This document shows, one piece after another, positions 1-6,156 of a stretch of 8,234 nt of DNA. Numbering within the stretch: the first letter of the stretch is position 1; every line of letters starts with the position of its first letter. The DNA lies in contig DLHV01000056.1 in NCBI GenBank assembly GCA_002483395.1, positions 11,474 to 19,707 of the forward strand. The letters are read 5' to 3'. The translations under genes and the position numbers were made by a program. Source of the DNA: Chloracidobacterium sp. UBA7659 (GTDB lineage: Bacteria; Acidobacteriota; Blastocatellia; Pyrinomonadales; Pyrinomonadaceae). The notes beneath the pieces are model-generated. The model made no database searches. It was not told the origin of the DNA and worked only from the letters and a program-made list of their open reading frames with translations.

Positions 1-170
1 GACCGAATCTTCTTCGCATTTTTATTGAACGGATCTTGTTCAAGAAGGCGCGTTCCTTTGACAAATGTCGCCTTTTCTTCGGCTGTCGACGTTTTCTTTT
101 CCTGCGCAAAACTGATCTGTGTGGCTAATCCGATGGCCAACAAGGTAAATAGAATGGTTAACTTCTTCAT
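1..170 (-). CDS. Secreted protein of unknown function, N-terminal part only
   Basis: The reading frame opens with ATG at 168-170 and runs off the left edge, giving 56 residues. It begins MKKLTILFTLLAIGLA, a typical Sec signal peptide: lysines at 2-3, a hydrophobic core at about 4-16, then a likely signal peptidase I site after Ser-Phe-Ala at residue 22. The mature part starts QEKKTSTAEEK and is charged, with no cysteine at the cleavage site, so it is not a lipoprotein by this reading. The export prediction is well supported; the function cannot be told from this fragment. It starts 28 bases after the stop of the solitary hicB-like gene and could be co-transcribed with it. No strong ribosome binding site is visible; the bases before the ATG are A-rich. 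Confidence 0.75.
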   Translation of the reverse strand, partial: MKKLTILFTLLAIGLATQISFAQEKKTSTAEEKATFVKGTRLLEQDPFNKNAKKIR

Positions 171-198
171 ATTTGTTTTCTGAGTCTTATTTTTTTAT

Positions 199-405
199 TC
201 AACTGCCCACCGGCCTTTTTGGTTCGGGAATTTCACGGCCGAGTGTTTTCGCTGTCTCTATCCATTCCCGAATAATTACCTTGGCGTTCGCGAGCGCTTC
301 TTCGTATGTCGCTCCATCAGCCATGCACCCAGGTAGTTCCGGCACTTCGGCGATAAATGCTTCGTCGTCCGCACTCTCGTAGATAATGATTTCGTATTTA
401 CTCAT
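199..405 (-). CDS. HicB-family protein, solitary (no HicA partner)
   Basis: This 68-residue protein matches the compact HicB fold, a partial RNase H-like domain that acts as antitoxin to the mRNA interferase HicA. Visible family features are the opening strand YEIIIY, then AFIAEVPELPGC (about residues 16-27), GATYEEALANAK (31-42), and an amphipathic helix REWIETAK ending in a proline-rich tail. It stops before any C-terminal DNA-binding domain, so it is the short form. No HicA-like frame (small protein with a Gly-Ser-His motif) lies in the flanking 171-198 or 406-526 gaps, which makes it an orphan. It may act on a HicA encoded elsewhere, or do something else. It resembles the second HicB of this window (2733-2957) in the ELxGC and TYEE blocks but is clearly diverged. 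The ATG at 403-405 has only a weak GGGT upstream; a TATGAT box at 434-439 is a possible -10. Confidence 0.85.
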   Translation of the reverse strand: MSKYEIIIYESADDEAFIAEVPELPGCMADGATYEEALANAKVIIREWIETAKTLGREIPEPKRPVGS

Positions 406-462
406 CGACTACCCATAGCAAGTTGATTTCGAGATCATACGCATCAAGTATTTAAAGAATGC

Positions 463-488
463 GAGGGACGACTCCGAAGTCGCCCCTC
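463..488 (-). terminator. Hairpin after the parvulin gene, likely terminator
   Basis: An 11-base stem (463-473 with 478-488) closes a four-base loop. On the minus-strand transcript the single non-Watson-Crick pair is a G-U wobble; on the plus strand it would be an A-C mismatch. The structure therefore fits a minus-strand RNA, about 39 bases after the isomerase stop codon. The loop reads UCGG next to a U-A pair, giving a compact, stable cap. The downstream bases (CATTCTTTAAAT) are only modestly U-rich, so termination may be imperfect and the solitary hicB could receive read-through. Confidence 0.55.
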
Positions 489-526
489 AATCCAAGCTAA
501 ATTCAAAAAAAGAAAAAACGCGGTTT

Positions 527-1984
527 CTACTTGCCTTTCTTCGGAACCGGTTTAACGTCTATCTTCTTCGGTGGCCCAGATGGCGGAAGCGGCTGACCAT
601 CCGGAGACATCGGCGGCATCTGATTCTGTTGTTGCTGTTTCTTCATCAACTCCTGGATCTGCTCTTCCGAAACTTCAGGAACGGTAAAGTCTTCCGGCAC
701 CTGAACGTTATTTTCCTTTACAATATCTTCGAGCACCTGCTTTTCTTTTTCCGTTTCAAGCTTGTTTCGCACATAAGCTTTTACCGGCATTTCCCTCCCT
801 TCGGGATCGGCCGGGTCTTTGTAGGTGGTTGAAAAAAGAATATGCCTGACGTCGTAAGTCTCTGCCGGCTGTCCAGCCGCGTCTTTGCCTTCGCCCTTCT
901 TTTCCAGTTTGATGATGTGATACCCGAAATCGGACTCGACGAGATTCGGTGAAACCTGGCCTGGTTCAAGCGCAAGGGCTGCTTCTTCGAACGGCTTGAC
1001 CATTTTGCCTTTCGTTACGTCCTTGTAAATTCCACCTTGTGCAACGCCTTTCGGGTCCTTATTACCCGGATCTTCTGAAAACTCGTTTGCTAACGCAGCA
1101 AAATCCTCGCCTGCCTTTGCCCGGTTCAAAACTTCTTCCGCCTTGGCTCTCTTTTCCGCATTGTTCAGTTCTGGGTGTTCCGAGACGTATTTCGCTATGT
1201 CTTCGTCGGTAACCTTCACCTTATCCGTCAATTTCTCAGAATAGAGTTTTGCCAAAAACTGAGCCTGCTGCAGTTTAATCTGAAGATTTGTCTTTTCGAC
1301 GAACTCCTTCGAAAGCTCACCTGAGCTTGCCTTGTCTTCATACTCTTTTTCGTAGATCTCGATTTTCGCGAAAAAATCCCGTGCCTGGGTTTTTTCTTCT
1401 TCAGTGACCTCGCGATCCTTCATTTGAGGATTGTTGCTTTTGAGGACGTTTATCTTGGAATCGAGAAACTTTTGAAATGCCACTTCATGATCTTCCTCAC
1501 CCATGCCCATTTTGTCCTTGAGCGAGGCGAAAAAGCCCTTTGCCGGCTGTTCGCCCGGTCCCCAAAATTCCTTGACCTGATCTTCGGTGATGAAACCGAA
1601 TGGCGGCATCGGCCCCTTGTCCTTGTTGATCTCCTTATCATAGTTGACAGCGACAACTTCGGCGCGGATGTTTTCAAGCTCCTGCCGGTTGTTCGGATCG
1701 TTCGTAAGGCCCTCTTTCTGCGCCTGGCTGGCGAAAGCGAGCAGCTGCTTTAGATTATCGAGCTGCTGCTTTTTCATCTCTGGATCTTGCGAAAACCGCT
1801 TCAACGCCATAGGATTGATTTTCGCCAGATCGGACAATAGCAGTTCAACCTCCTCCTTACTTATACTGTTGAACGATCCCGCGATATGGCTGCTGCCGCC
1901 AACCTTGTTTTTCCAAACGACAAGCCCTGCTCCTATTCCGAGGATGACCAACAATAAGATCAGTCCTTTTGTTAAATTACTCAA
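527..1984 (-). CDS. Membrane-anchored parvulin-type peptidyl-prolyl isomerase (PrsA/SurA-like), apparently permuted
   Basis: This is a 485-residue envelope foldase: proline cis-trans isomerisation of exported proteins, anchored in the inner membrane and facing the periplasm. Residues 7-23 form one hydrophobic segment (LILLLVILGIGAGLVVW) with no lipobox or clear cleavage site, so it is an uncleaved anchor. Residues 41-270 are a long charged helical region of the SurA/PrsA chaperone type. The parvulin core is at about 279-361: AGEDFAALANEFSEDPG (291-307), QGGIYKDV, KMVKPFEEAALALEPGQVS (327-345) and FGYHIIKLE (353-361). The normal opening strand with Arg-His-Ile-Leu is absent before the core; instead VRHILF sits after it, at 379-384. 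A helix (401-425) and a Q/P-rich basic tail follow. The chosen start is a TTG at 1982-1984: GAGG lies nine bases upstream and it places the anchor at the N terminus. A TTG at 2054-2056 would add 24 residues and has no ribosome binding site. Family call firm; start moderately sure. Confidence 0.9.
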   Translation of the reverse strand: MSNLTKGLILLLVILGIGAGLVVWKNKVGGSSHIAGSFNSISKEEVELLLSDLAKINPMALKRFSQDPEMKKQQLDNLKQLLAFASQAQKEGLTNDPNNRQELENIRAEVVAVNYDKEINKDKGPMPPFGFITEDQVKEFWGPGEQPAKGFFASLKDKMGMGEEDHEVAFQKFLDSKINVLKSNNPQMKDREVTEEEKTQARDFFAKIEIYEKEYEDKASSGELSKEFVEKTNLQIKLQQAQFLAKLYSEKLTDKVKVTDEDIAKYVSEHPELNNAEKRAKAEEVLNRAKAGEDFAALANEFSEDPGNKDPKGVAQGGIYKDVTKGKMVKPFEEAALALEPGQVSPNLVESDFGYHIIKLEKKGEGKDAAGQPAETYDVRHILFSTTYKDPADPEGREMPVKAYVRNKLETEKEKQVLEDIVKENNVQVPEDFTVPEVSEEQIQELMKKQQQQNQMPPMSPDGQPLPPSGPPKKIDVKPVPKKGK

Positions 1985-1993
1985 TTTCAAAAT

Positions 1994-1999
1994 CCTCAC
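1994..1999 (-). promoter_or_regulatory. Ribosome binding site deciding the TTG start of the isomerase gene
   Basis: The minus strand reads GTGAGG here, nine bases before the TTG at 1982-1984. It is the only good Shine-Dalgarno match in this leader. A second TTG at 1988-1990 would have a spacing of only three bases. Confidence 0.55.
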
Positions 2000-2046
2000 T
2001 TGTGATAAATCGTTTCTGATACCTTCCGCAAAAATGCCAAACAGGC

Positions 2047-2055
2047 ATAATAGCA
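2047..2055 (-). promoter_or_regulatory. Possible extended -10 promoter of the isomerase gene
   Basis: The minus strand reads TGCTATTAT, a good extended -10 (TGnTATAAT with one mismatch). No -35 box stands at the right distance, which extended -10 promoters can tolerate. Transcription would start near 2040 and leave a leader of about 55 bases before the TTG start. If real, it also argues against the upstream TTG at 2054-2056, which would lie inside the promoter. Confidence 0.35.
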
Positions 2056-2110
2056 AAGTCTGTCCAAAACAGCTAGGCTAATTCGCTTTATTCAATGTCG
2101 GCCTGGAGTC

Positions 2111-2509
2111 CTAACGTTTCGTCTGCACCAATTCCAGCAAAACGCCGTTTGCCGCACTCGGATGGACAAACGCTACCAGGCAACCTTCCGCACCGATCCG
2201 CGGCATTTCATCGATTAAACGCATGTCCTGCGACTTTAGTTTCGTGAGCAACGCTTCGATGTCCTCGACCTCAACCGCGACATGATGAATCCCGCCACCT
2301 CGCTTCTCAAGAAATTTCGATATCGGCGAATCATCGCTTGTCGGTTCCAATAGTTCGATGCGGCTTTCGCCAAGCGGCAACATCGCAACCCGAACCTTTT
2401 GATCTTCGATAACTTCGGTATGGACATTCTCCAATCCCAGAGCATCGCCCCAGAATTTTAGAGATTCTTCAATACCTTTTGTTGCAATGCCGAGATGGTT
2501 TATTTTCAT
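2111..2509 (-). CDS. mce: Methylmalonyl-CoA epimerase (VOC superfamily)
   Basis: This 132-residue protein interconverts (S)- and (R)-methylmalonyl-CoA, linking propionyl-CoA carboxylase to the B12-dependent mutase and thus to succinyl-CoA. It has two VOC (glyoxalase-fold) repeats: residues 1-55 beginning KINHLGIAT and residues 72-128 beginning GGIHHVAVEVED. The metal ligands expected for the family are present: His5, Glu52 (RIELLEP), His75 or His76, and Glu126 (GVLLELVQ). Length is normal. The ATG overlaps the hicA stop codon in an ATGA, with GAGGG eight bases before it inside hicA, so translation is coupled to the toxin gene. meaB, which serves the same pathway, is the first gene of this operon. 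Glyoxalase I is a relative, but the pattern and the meaB context favour the epimerase. The gene ends 126 bases before the isomerase start, with no clear terminator. Confidence 0.93.
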   Translation of the reverse strand: MKINHLGIATKGIEESLKFWGDALGLENVHTEVIEDQKVRVAMLPLGESRIELLEPTSDDSPISKFLEKRGGGIHHVAVEVEDIEALLTKLKSQDMRLIDEMPRIGAEGCLVAFVHPSAANGVLLELVQTKR

Positions 2510-2736
2510 TTCAGAAGCCCTCTTAAGTCTTCGGGACTTAGACCTGCTCCATGCAAGATACTCTTCAAAACTTTAGGATGGAGAATCTTTCCTGCGTGGA
2601 ACGGCACGGTTGCTCTGGCCCCATCCCCGTTTTTATAAATTCTGTGACTGCCGCTTTGTCTGGTCAGAACAAAGCCGCTCTTTTCCAATACTTTGATAAT
2701 TTCGCTGGCAGTTACTCGCGGAAGTTTTTCACTCAT
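2506..2736 (-). CDS. hicA: HicA-family toxin (mRNA interferase)
   Basis: This 76-residue protein has the double-stranded-RNA-binding-like fold of HicA, a ribonuclease that cleaves mRNA in the cytoplasm until neutralised by HicB. The family pattern is intact: KLPRVTASEIIKVLEKSGF at 4-22, then RQSGSHRIYKN at 26-36 with the catalytic His31 in Gly-Ser-His. TVPFHAGKILHP (43-54) and a helix with the usual SILHGAGLSPED ending (59-70) follow. Nothing suggests inactivation. The ATG overlaps the hicB stop and the stop overlaps the mce start, both as ATGA, so toxin output should track translation of its antitoxin. The order hicB then hicA is the reverse of the E. coli locus but is common. The position between an antitoxin and a central metabolic enzyme is unusual. 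Confidence 0.92.
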   Translation of the reverse strand: MSEKLPRVTASEIIKVLEKSGFVLTRQSGSHRIYKNGDGARATVPFHAGKILHPKVLKSILHGAGLSPEDLRGLLK

Positions 2737-2957
2737 AAGGCCAGTTCCATGTGTGTCAAACTAACCGCCTGCGGCTGAGGCACCTCTTCTCCCGATTCGA
2801 TCCTATCCGAAACGTGGAGTGAGATGGCGTCTTTTATGTTCTCAATTACTTCTTCATAAGTATCGCCTTGTGTAAAACAGCCCTGAAGCTCGTTGCATGA
2901 AGCAAAATACCCGTCCACATCCTTTTCTACAATCACTGAAAAATGATAATTTTTCAT
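2733..2957 (-). CDS. hicB: HicB-family antitoxin, short form
   Basis: This 74-residue protein is the likely antitoxin of the HicA encoded directly after it. It is the compact HicB domain: MKNYHFSVIVEKD strand, GYFASCNELQGCFTQG (16-31), DTYEEVIENIKDAI (32-45), and a short tail (EEVPQPQAVSL). There is no room for a helix-turn-helix or ribbon-helix-helix domain, so it may not be able to autoregulate by binding DNA alone. The start is the ATG at 2955-2957, chosen because GAGGA stands six bases upstream; a GTG at 2967-2969 would add four residues and overlap that site. The stop overlaps the hicA start. A perfect palindrome (2971-2989) lies just upstream. It differs substantially from the solitary HicB at 199-405, so it is not a recent duplicate. 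Confidence 0.9.
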   Translation of the reverse strand: MKNYHFSVIVEKDVDGYFASCNELQGCFTQGDTYEEVIENIKDAISLHVSDRIESGEEVPQPQAVSLTHMELAL

Positions 2958-2961
2958 TTGT

Positions 2962-2967
2962 TTCCTC
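2962..2967 (-). promoter_or_regulatory. Ribosome binding site of hicB
   Basis: The minus strand reads GAGGAA, ending four bases before the ATG at 2955-2957. This is the best Shine-Dalgarno in the meaB-mce operon and fixes the hicB start. The other junctions rely on stop/start overlap, so antitoxin translation has its own strong initiation signal. Confidence 0.7.
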
Positions 2968-2970
2968 ACT

Positions 2971-2989
2971 GGTTTGAGAAACTCAAACC
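2971..2989 (-). repeat. Perfect 19-bp palindrome before hicB
   Basis: GGTTTGAG, three bases, then CTCAAACC: eight-base arms with no mismatch. It overlaps the stop codon of the broken small gene (2983-2985) and ends three bases before the GTGAGGA of the hicB ribosome binding site. In RNA it gives a short hairpin not followed by a U-tract, so it does not look like a terminator. It could be an operator or a leader hairpin modulating hicBA translation or mRNA processing. Confidence 0.6.
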
Positions 2990-3286
2990 TCTATGATTTG
3001 AATTTGGTCATTGCCGATATAGTCAATGTGAAAAAACTTGGCGAATTCTGTAACTTCTTCAAGCGTTTCGTCAGTATGCCATGTTGTAACCATAAAGAAA
3101 TCTCGCTCGTCTCCAAACAGCCCAACGAAAAGCTCATCCATTAATGTCATGCCAAAGTTCACAGTCTTTTCCAACCGCACAAAAAAGAAGGACTTTATCG
3201 TCGATAAGCAGATTCAAGAGTGAATCGTGCTCAGCCGAATAACCTGTTTTCGAATATAGTATGACTTTTTTGGTAAAATCATTCAT
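2983..3286 (-). pseudogene. Small conserved protein (DUF7684-like), split by a one-base frameshift
   Basis: Two frames together read as one protein of about 100 residues. The first starts with ATG at 3284-3286 (MNDFTKKVILYSKTGYSAEH) and runs through LLFCAVGKDCELWHDI before shifting and stopping at 3134-3136. The second frame continues directly with MDELFVGLFGDERDFF, then VTTWHTDETLEEVTEFAK, and ends IQIIEV with TGA at 2983-2985. Dropping one A in the ATTAATGG run near 3141-3142 restores one frame. Motifs such as GYSAEHD, FCAVGKDC and TLEEV recall a family of small uncharacterised proteins that I believe is DUF7684; the name is from memory. Function unknown. The start overlaps the meaB stop as TAATG. 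It may be a pseudogene, a sequencing or assembly error, or two coupled frames: an ATG at 3139-3141 lies just before the first frame's stop. Confidence 0.7.
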
Positions 3287-4227
3287 TATCGATTCTTGCT
3301 AGTTAATATTTCCTCAACAGCCGAGTAAGGGTCGATCTTTTTCTTCGCGATTTCTCTTGCGATCTCGTCCAACCACTCGGCAGCGCCGTTCGAGTTCAAG
3401 AGATCGGCAAGCAGCCGTTCTTGCAAAAGCTCCAATAACTGCCATTTTGCGATCGCCTTTTTTCGTTCAAGGCTCGCGTCACCCTGCTTTTGAAACACAT
3501 TGTAGCTTTCGATGGCTGCCGAAAGGCCTTCGATGCCTTTATTTTCGGTCGCTATCGTCTTAACGATCGGCGGGTTCCAGAAGTCCGGACGGTGGGCTAA
3601 ACTGAGGAGCGATTCCAGCTCCTTTTGGGTTCTCAGGACACCTTCGCGGTCGGCTTTATTAATAACGAAAACATCACCGATCTCCATAATTCCGGCCTTA
3701 ATGGCCTGAATATCGTCTCCCATCCCGGGAACCAGAACGACAACCGACACATCCGCGGTTTTTACGATTTCAACCTCGTCCTGGCCGACACCGACCGTTT
3801 CGACTATCACCTTATCGAATCCGGCCGCGTCCAAGATCGCTACTGCATCGACCGTCGCCCGCGAAAGCCCGCCTAGATTACCGCGAGTCGCCATCGAGCG
3901 AATAAAGACATTCTTGTCCAACCCGAGCGTTGCCATGCGGATCCGGTCGCCGAGGATCGCACCGCCCGAAAACGGGCTCGACGGATCGACGCAAATGATG
4001 CCGACTCTGGAGCCGTTGTCTTTATAATACAGTGCTAGTTTGTCAACGAGCGATGATTTGCCCACACCTGGAGCACCCGTGATGCCTATGATTAAAGCCC
4101 TTCCGGTTTTCGGGAAAACAGCTTTCATCAGTGCTGCTGTGTCTGTGGCGCCGCTTTCTACCGATGTGATCGCACGTGCTATTGATCGCGGCTCCCCAGC
4201 GAAAAGTCTGTCGACTGGCACACTCAT
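3286..4227 (-). CDS. meaB: Methylmalonyl-CoA mutase-associated GTPase MeaB (ArgK family)
   Basis: This 313-residue G3E-family P-loop GTPase protects methylmalonyl-CoA mutase and gates loading of adenosylcobalamin onto it, in the cytoplasm. Motifs in order: Walker A GAPGVGKSS at 51-59; DPSSPFSGGAILGDRIRM at 81-98, the MeaB signature; RGNLGGLS at 115-122; ETVGVGQDEVE at 143-153 (Walker B and switch region); VPGMGDDIQAIKAGIMEI at 166-183; and NKAD, the guanine-specificity motif, at 190-193. The helical C-terminal part used for dimerisation is present and length is normal. The start ATG is 52 bases downstream of the DinB terminator's T-tract. GAG seven bases before it is a weak ribosome binding site. 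The promoter should lie in 4228-4280 but I see no convincing box. It heads the operon that ends with the epimerase; the mutase genes are elsewhere. Confidence 0.95.
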   Translation of the reverse strand: MSVPVDRLFAGEPRSIARAITSVESGATDTAALMKAVFPKTGRALIIGITGAPGVGKSSLVDKLALYYKDNGSRVGIICVDPSSPFSGGAILGDRIRMATLGLDKNVFIRSMATRGNLGGLSRATVDAVAILDAAGFDKVIVETVGVGQDEVEIVKTADVSVVVLVPGMGDDIQAIKAGIMEIGDVFVINKADREGVLRTQKELESLLSLAHRPDFWNPPIVKTIATENKGIEGLSAAIESYNVFQKQGDASLERKKAIAKWQLLELLQERLLADLLNSNGAAEWLDEIAREIAKKKIDPYSAVEEILTSKNR

Positions 4228-4274
4228 AATACTCGAGAAAATTCAAACCGTAATTCTCTCATTTTTCTGCCTAA

Positions 4275-4314
4275 AAGCAAAAAATGACGAGCCACCTGCT
4301 TGACCCGTCATTTT
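4275..4314 (-). terminator. Intrinsic terminator of the DinB gene
   Basis: On the minus strand, AAAATGACG (4306-4314) and CGTCATTTT (4281-4289) form a nine-base perfect stem around a 16-base loop. The 3' side runs directly into TTTTTTGCTTTT. It begins 24 bases past the DinB stop codon and separates that gene from the meaB operon. Confidence 0.8.
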
Positions 4315-4338
4315 GTCTCTCTAATTTTGGATTATCAG

Positions 4339-4866
4339 CTACATCTGCCCTTCATCCGCCGATGGGCCGTAAATCGAGGGAACCGGAATGTCATTCAATC
4401 GCAGATAAACAGTAAGTTGTCCGCGGTGATGAACGATGTGGTTCATAACAAACGAACGCATCACAGCGACCTTCGGCATTGTGAAATAAACTGTCTCGCC
4501 GTTTCGCATGGTCCAGTTTTCCATGAATACTTCATCCGGAGTGTTTCTAAGCGTGTCTATCGCCTCGGTGACGTTCTTGTCGAGATATTCGACAAGATCT
4601 TCATTCGTTTTCGGTTCGAGAGGCTTGTAGTCGAATTTTGAGAAGTCCAACTCGGGTTGCTGAAGGGTTGCAGGCGTCCAGCCGAACATCTCCGCGATGT
4701 GCGAGGCAAGTCTCGAAAAGGTCATCGACTTTTCGTGCGGTTTCCAATCGAATTTTTCGGCGGGCACGCGTTCCAGGCACTTTCTGGCCGTCGCGGCCTC
4801 GTGTTCCAATTCGGCGATAAAGGCTGAAGCGATATTGTTTGAACTAACAGCGGCACTTGAACTCAT
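4339..4866 (-). CDS. DinB-family (YfiT-like) putative metal-dependent protein
   Basis: This 175-residue protein has the four-helix DinB fold. Members use a histidine triad to bind a divalent metal; many are thiol-S-transferases or hydrolases, but the substrate cannot be told here. Visible features are the first helix with AFIAELEHEAATARKCLERV (15-34) followed by FDWKPHEKSMTFSRLASHIAEM with His56. Later comes VMNHIVHHRGQLTVYLR (140-156), giving His143 and His147 in the family's HxxxHRGQ motif. The triad His56/His143/His147 is therefore complete. The C terminus VPSIYGPSADEG is also typical. The ATG is preceded by AAGGAG at nine bases (4876-4881), a near-ideal ribosome binding site. The gene stands alone between its own promoter and a strong terminator. 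No SOS box is visible, and the family name does not imply DNA-damage control. Confidence 0.9.
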   Translation of the reverse strand: MSSSAAVSSNNIASAFIAELEHEAATARKCLERVPAEKFDWKPHEKSMTFSRLASHIAEMFGWTPATLQQPELDFSKFDYKPLEPKTNEDLVEYLDKNVTEAIDTLRNTPDEVFMENWTMRNGETVYFTMPKVAVMRSFVMNHIVHHRGQLTVYLRLNDIPVPSIYGPSADEGQM

Positions 4867-4907
4867 AAAAAATATCTCCTTAAATTTGATTTGTTGTCAG
4901 GCTGACC

Positions 4908-4936
4908 ATAGTAGCAAAACTGTTGCGTAGATGCAA
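4908..4936 (-). promoter_or_regulatory. Promoter of the DinB gene
   Basis: On the minus strand, TTGCAT (4931-4936), a 17-base spacer and TACTAT (4908-4913), the last preceded by TGC as an extended -10. Transcription would begin near 4901, about 35 bases before the ATG. A small inverted repeat, GTTGC-6-GCAAC at 4922-4937, covers the -35 and part of the spacer. It could be an operator, or a weak terminator hairpin for the upstream dehydrogenase, being followed by AGTTTT. Confidence 0.45.
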
Positions 4937-4992
4937 CGCGGGTAACACACAAATGTTGCACTGTATTAGCAAGAAGCGTCGGTATCGAAATT

Positions 4993-6135
4993 CTATGCCC
5001 GCAGCAAGTGTTTTGCAATCACCATTCGCTGTATTTCCGATGTGCCTTCGCCGATGGTGCAAAGTTTCGAATCGCGCCAGTATTTCTCAGCCGGATAATC
5101 TTTTGTATAGCCGTAGCCGCCGTGGATTTGCACCGATTCCTCAGACACGCGAACGGCAGTTTCGGACGCAAACACCTTTGCCATCGCCGATTTCTGTGTC
5201 ACCGGTTTGCCGGCGTCCTTCATTGCTGCGGCCTGTTGGGTTAGCAGCCTTGCGCATTCGATTTGCGTGGCCATGTCGGCGAGCTTGAACTGGATTGCTT
5301 GGAATTCGGAGATCGGCTTACCAAACTGCTGGCGTCCTTTCGCGTATTTTATTGCTGCCTCATATGCGCCCTGAGCGATTCCGACAGAGAGTGCGGCAAT
5401 CGAGATGCGCCCACCGTCGAGCACATGCATCGCCTGCAAAAATCCTTCGCCCTCATTGCCTAGACGGTTTTCGTCCGGCACATAACAATCTTCGAATACT
5501 ACCGATGCCGTTTCCGAAGCCCGCATACCGACCTTGTTTTCCTTTTTGTCGGAACGGAAACCTTCCATTGACTTGTCGAAAATGAAAGCGGAAATTCCGC
5601 GATTTCCTTTTTCTTTCTCCGTAACCGCGACCGCAACAAGTGTTTCGCAAACGATCGCATTGGTGATGAAATTCTTTGAACCGTTGACATTCCAGCCGCC
5701 ATTCGAGCGGACGGCGCTGGTCCGGGTTCCGGCTGAATCCGATCCGGCTTGCGATTCGGTCAGCCCCCAGGCTCCGAACGACTCGCCTTTCGCCAGCGGT
5801 ACCAAATATTTTTGTTTTTGGTCCTCGCTGCCGAACGTGTAAATGTGGTTCGAACACAAGGAGTTGTGAGCGGCAACGGAAAGGCCAACCGAGCCGCAAA
5901 CACGCCCAAGCTCTTCGATGATCGTCGCGTATTCGACATAACCCATTCCAGCTCCACCGTATTGTTCTGGAAAAAGCACACCCAAAAGTCCCAGCTCAGC
6001 GAGCTTCGGCCGTAGCTCGACCGGAAAATGCTGGGCCTCGTCCCATTCCATCACATGCGGGCGAATCTCGCTTTCGGCAAACTCACGGACGCTGAATTTT
6101 ATCTGCTGTTGCTCTTCGTTAAGCTCAAAGTTCAT
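4993..6135 (-). CDS. Acyl-CoA dehydrogenase (short-chain/butyryl-CoA type)
   Basis: This 380-residue FAD enzyme introduces the alpha-beta double bond into acyl-CoA in the cytoplasm and passes electrons to ETF. N-terminal helical domain about 1-117, beta domain about 120-225, C-terminal helical domain 230-380. Signature 1 is [13 protein letters not shown] (124-136), binding FAD and substrate. [21 protein letters not shown] (268-288) and [20 protein letters not shown] (336-355) are the FAD/dimer motifs. The catalytic base is Glu363 in [10 protein letters not shown], the position used by short- and medium-chain enzymes rather than isovaleryl-CoA or long-chain types. Substrate length is inferred. 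ATG at 6133-6135 is preferred because homologues begin MNFELxEEQ; a GTG at 6139-6141 would add two residues. It has its own promoter and may feed acyl-CoA or branched-chain breakdown, consistent with the nearby methylmalonyl-CoA genes, though not in their operon. Confidence 0.93.
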   Translation of the reverse strand: MNFELNEEQQQIKFSVREFAESEIRPHVMEWDEAQHFPVELRPKLAELGLLGVLFPEQYGGAGMGYVEYATIIEELGRVCGSVGLSVAAHNSLCSNHIYTFGSEDQKQKYLVPLAKGESFGAWGLTESQAGSDSAGTRTSAVRSNGGWNVNGSKNFITNAIVCETLVAVAVTEKEKGNRGISAFIFDKSMEGFRSDKKENKVGMRASETASVVFEDCYVPDENRLGNEGEGFLQAMHVLDGGRISIAALSVGIAQGAYEAAIKYAKGRQQFGKPISEFQAIQFKLADMATQIECARLLTQQAAAMKDAGKPVTQKSAMAKVFASETAVRVSEESVQIHGGYGYTKDYPAEKYWRDSKLCTIGEGTSEIQRMVIAKHLLRA

Positions 6136-6156
6136 AATCACTTAGTATAAACAAAC

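Noticed and set aside
397..450. Open stretch reading ILDAYDLEINLLWVVDE that ends over the start of the solitary hicB
   Set aside because: It looks protein-like, but it has no start codon after its upstream in-frame stop and sits directly behind the terminator hairpin. It might be a remnant of a lost upstream gene; 17 residues are too few to claim.
1644..2081. Plus-strand open frame of 145 codons opposite the isomerase gene start
   Set aside because: Cysteine- and serine-rich translation without motifs; it lies antisense to the conserved isomerase and its leader.
2985..3180. A separate 65-codon gene starting with GTG at 3178-3180
   Set aside because: The first part of that frame (RLEKTVNFGMTL) overlaps the better-matching frame one that starts at 3286. 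The family-like sequence only begins at the internal ATG at 3139-3141, so I call one frameshifted gene instead.
4923..5288. Plus-strand open frame of 121 codons opposite the end of the dehydrogenase gene
   Set aside because: No ribosome binding site, arginine/serine-rich translation, antisense to conserved coding sequence and to the DinB promoter.
5453..5899. Minus-strand frame of 148 codons inside the acyl-CoA dehydrogenase gene
   Set aside because: It is a shifted frame of a gene with intact catalytic motifs, with an arginine-rich translation typical of a shadow.
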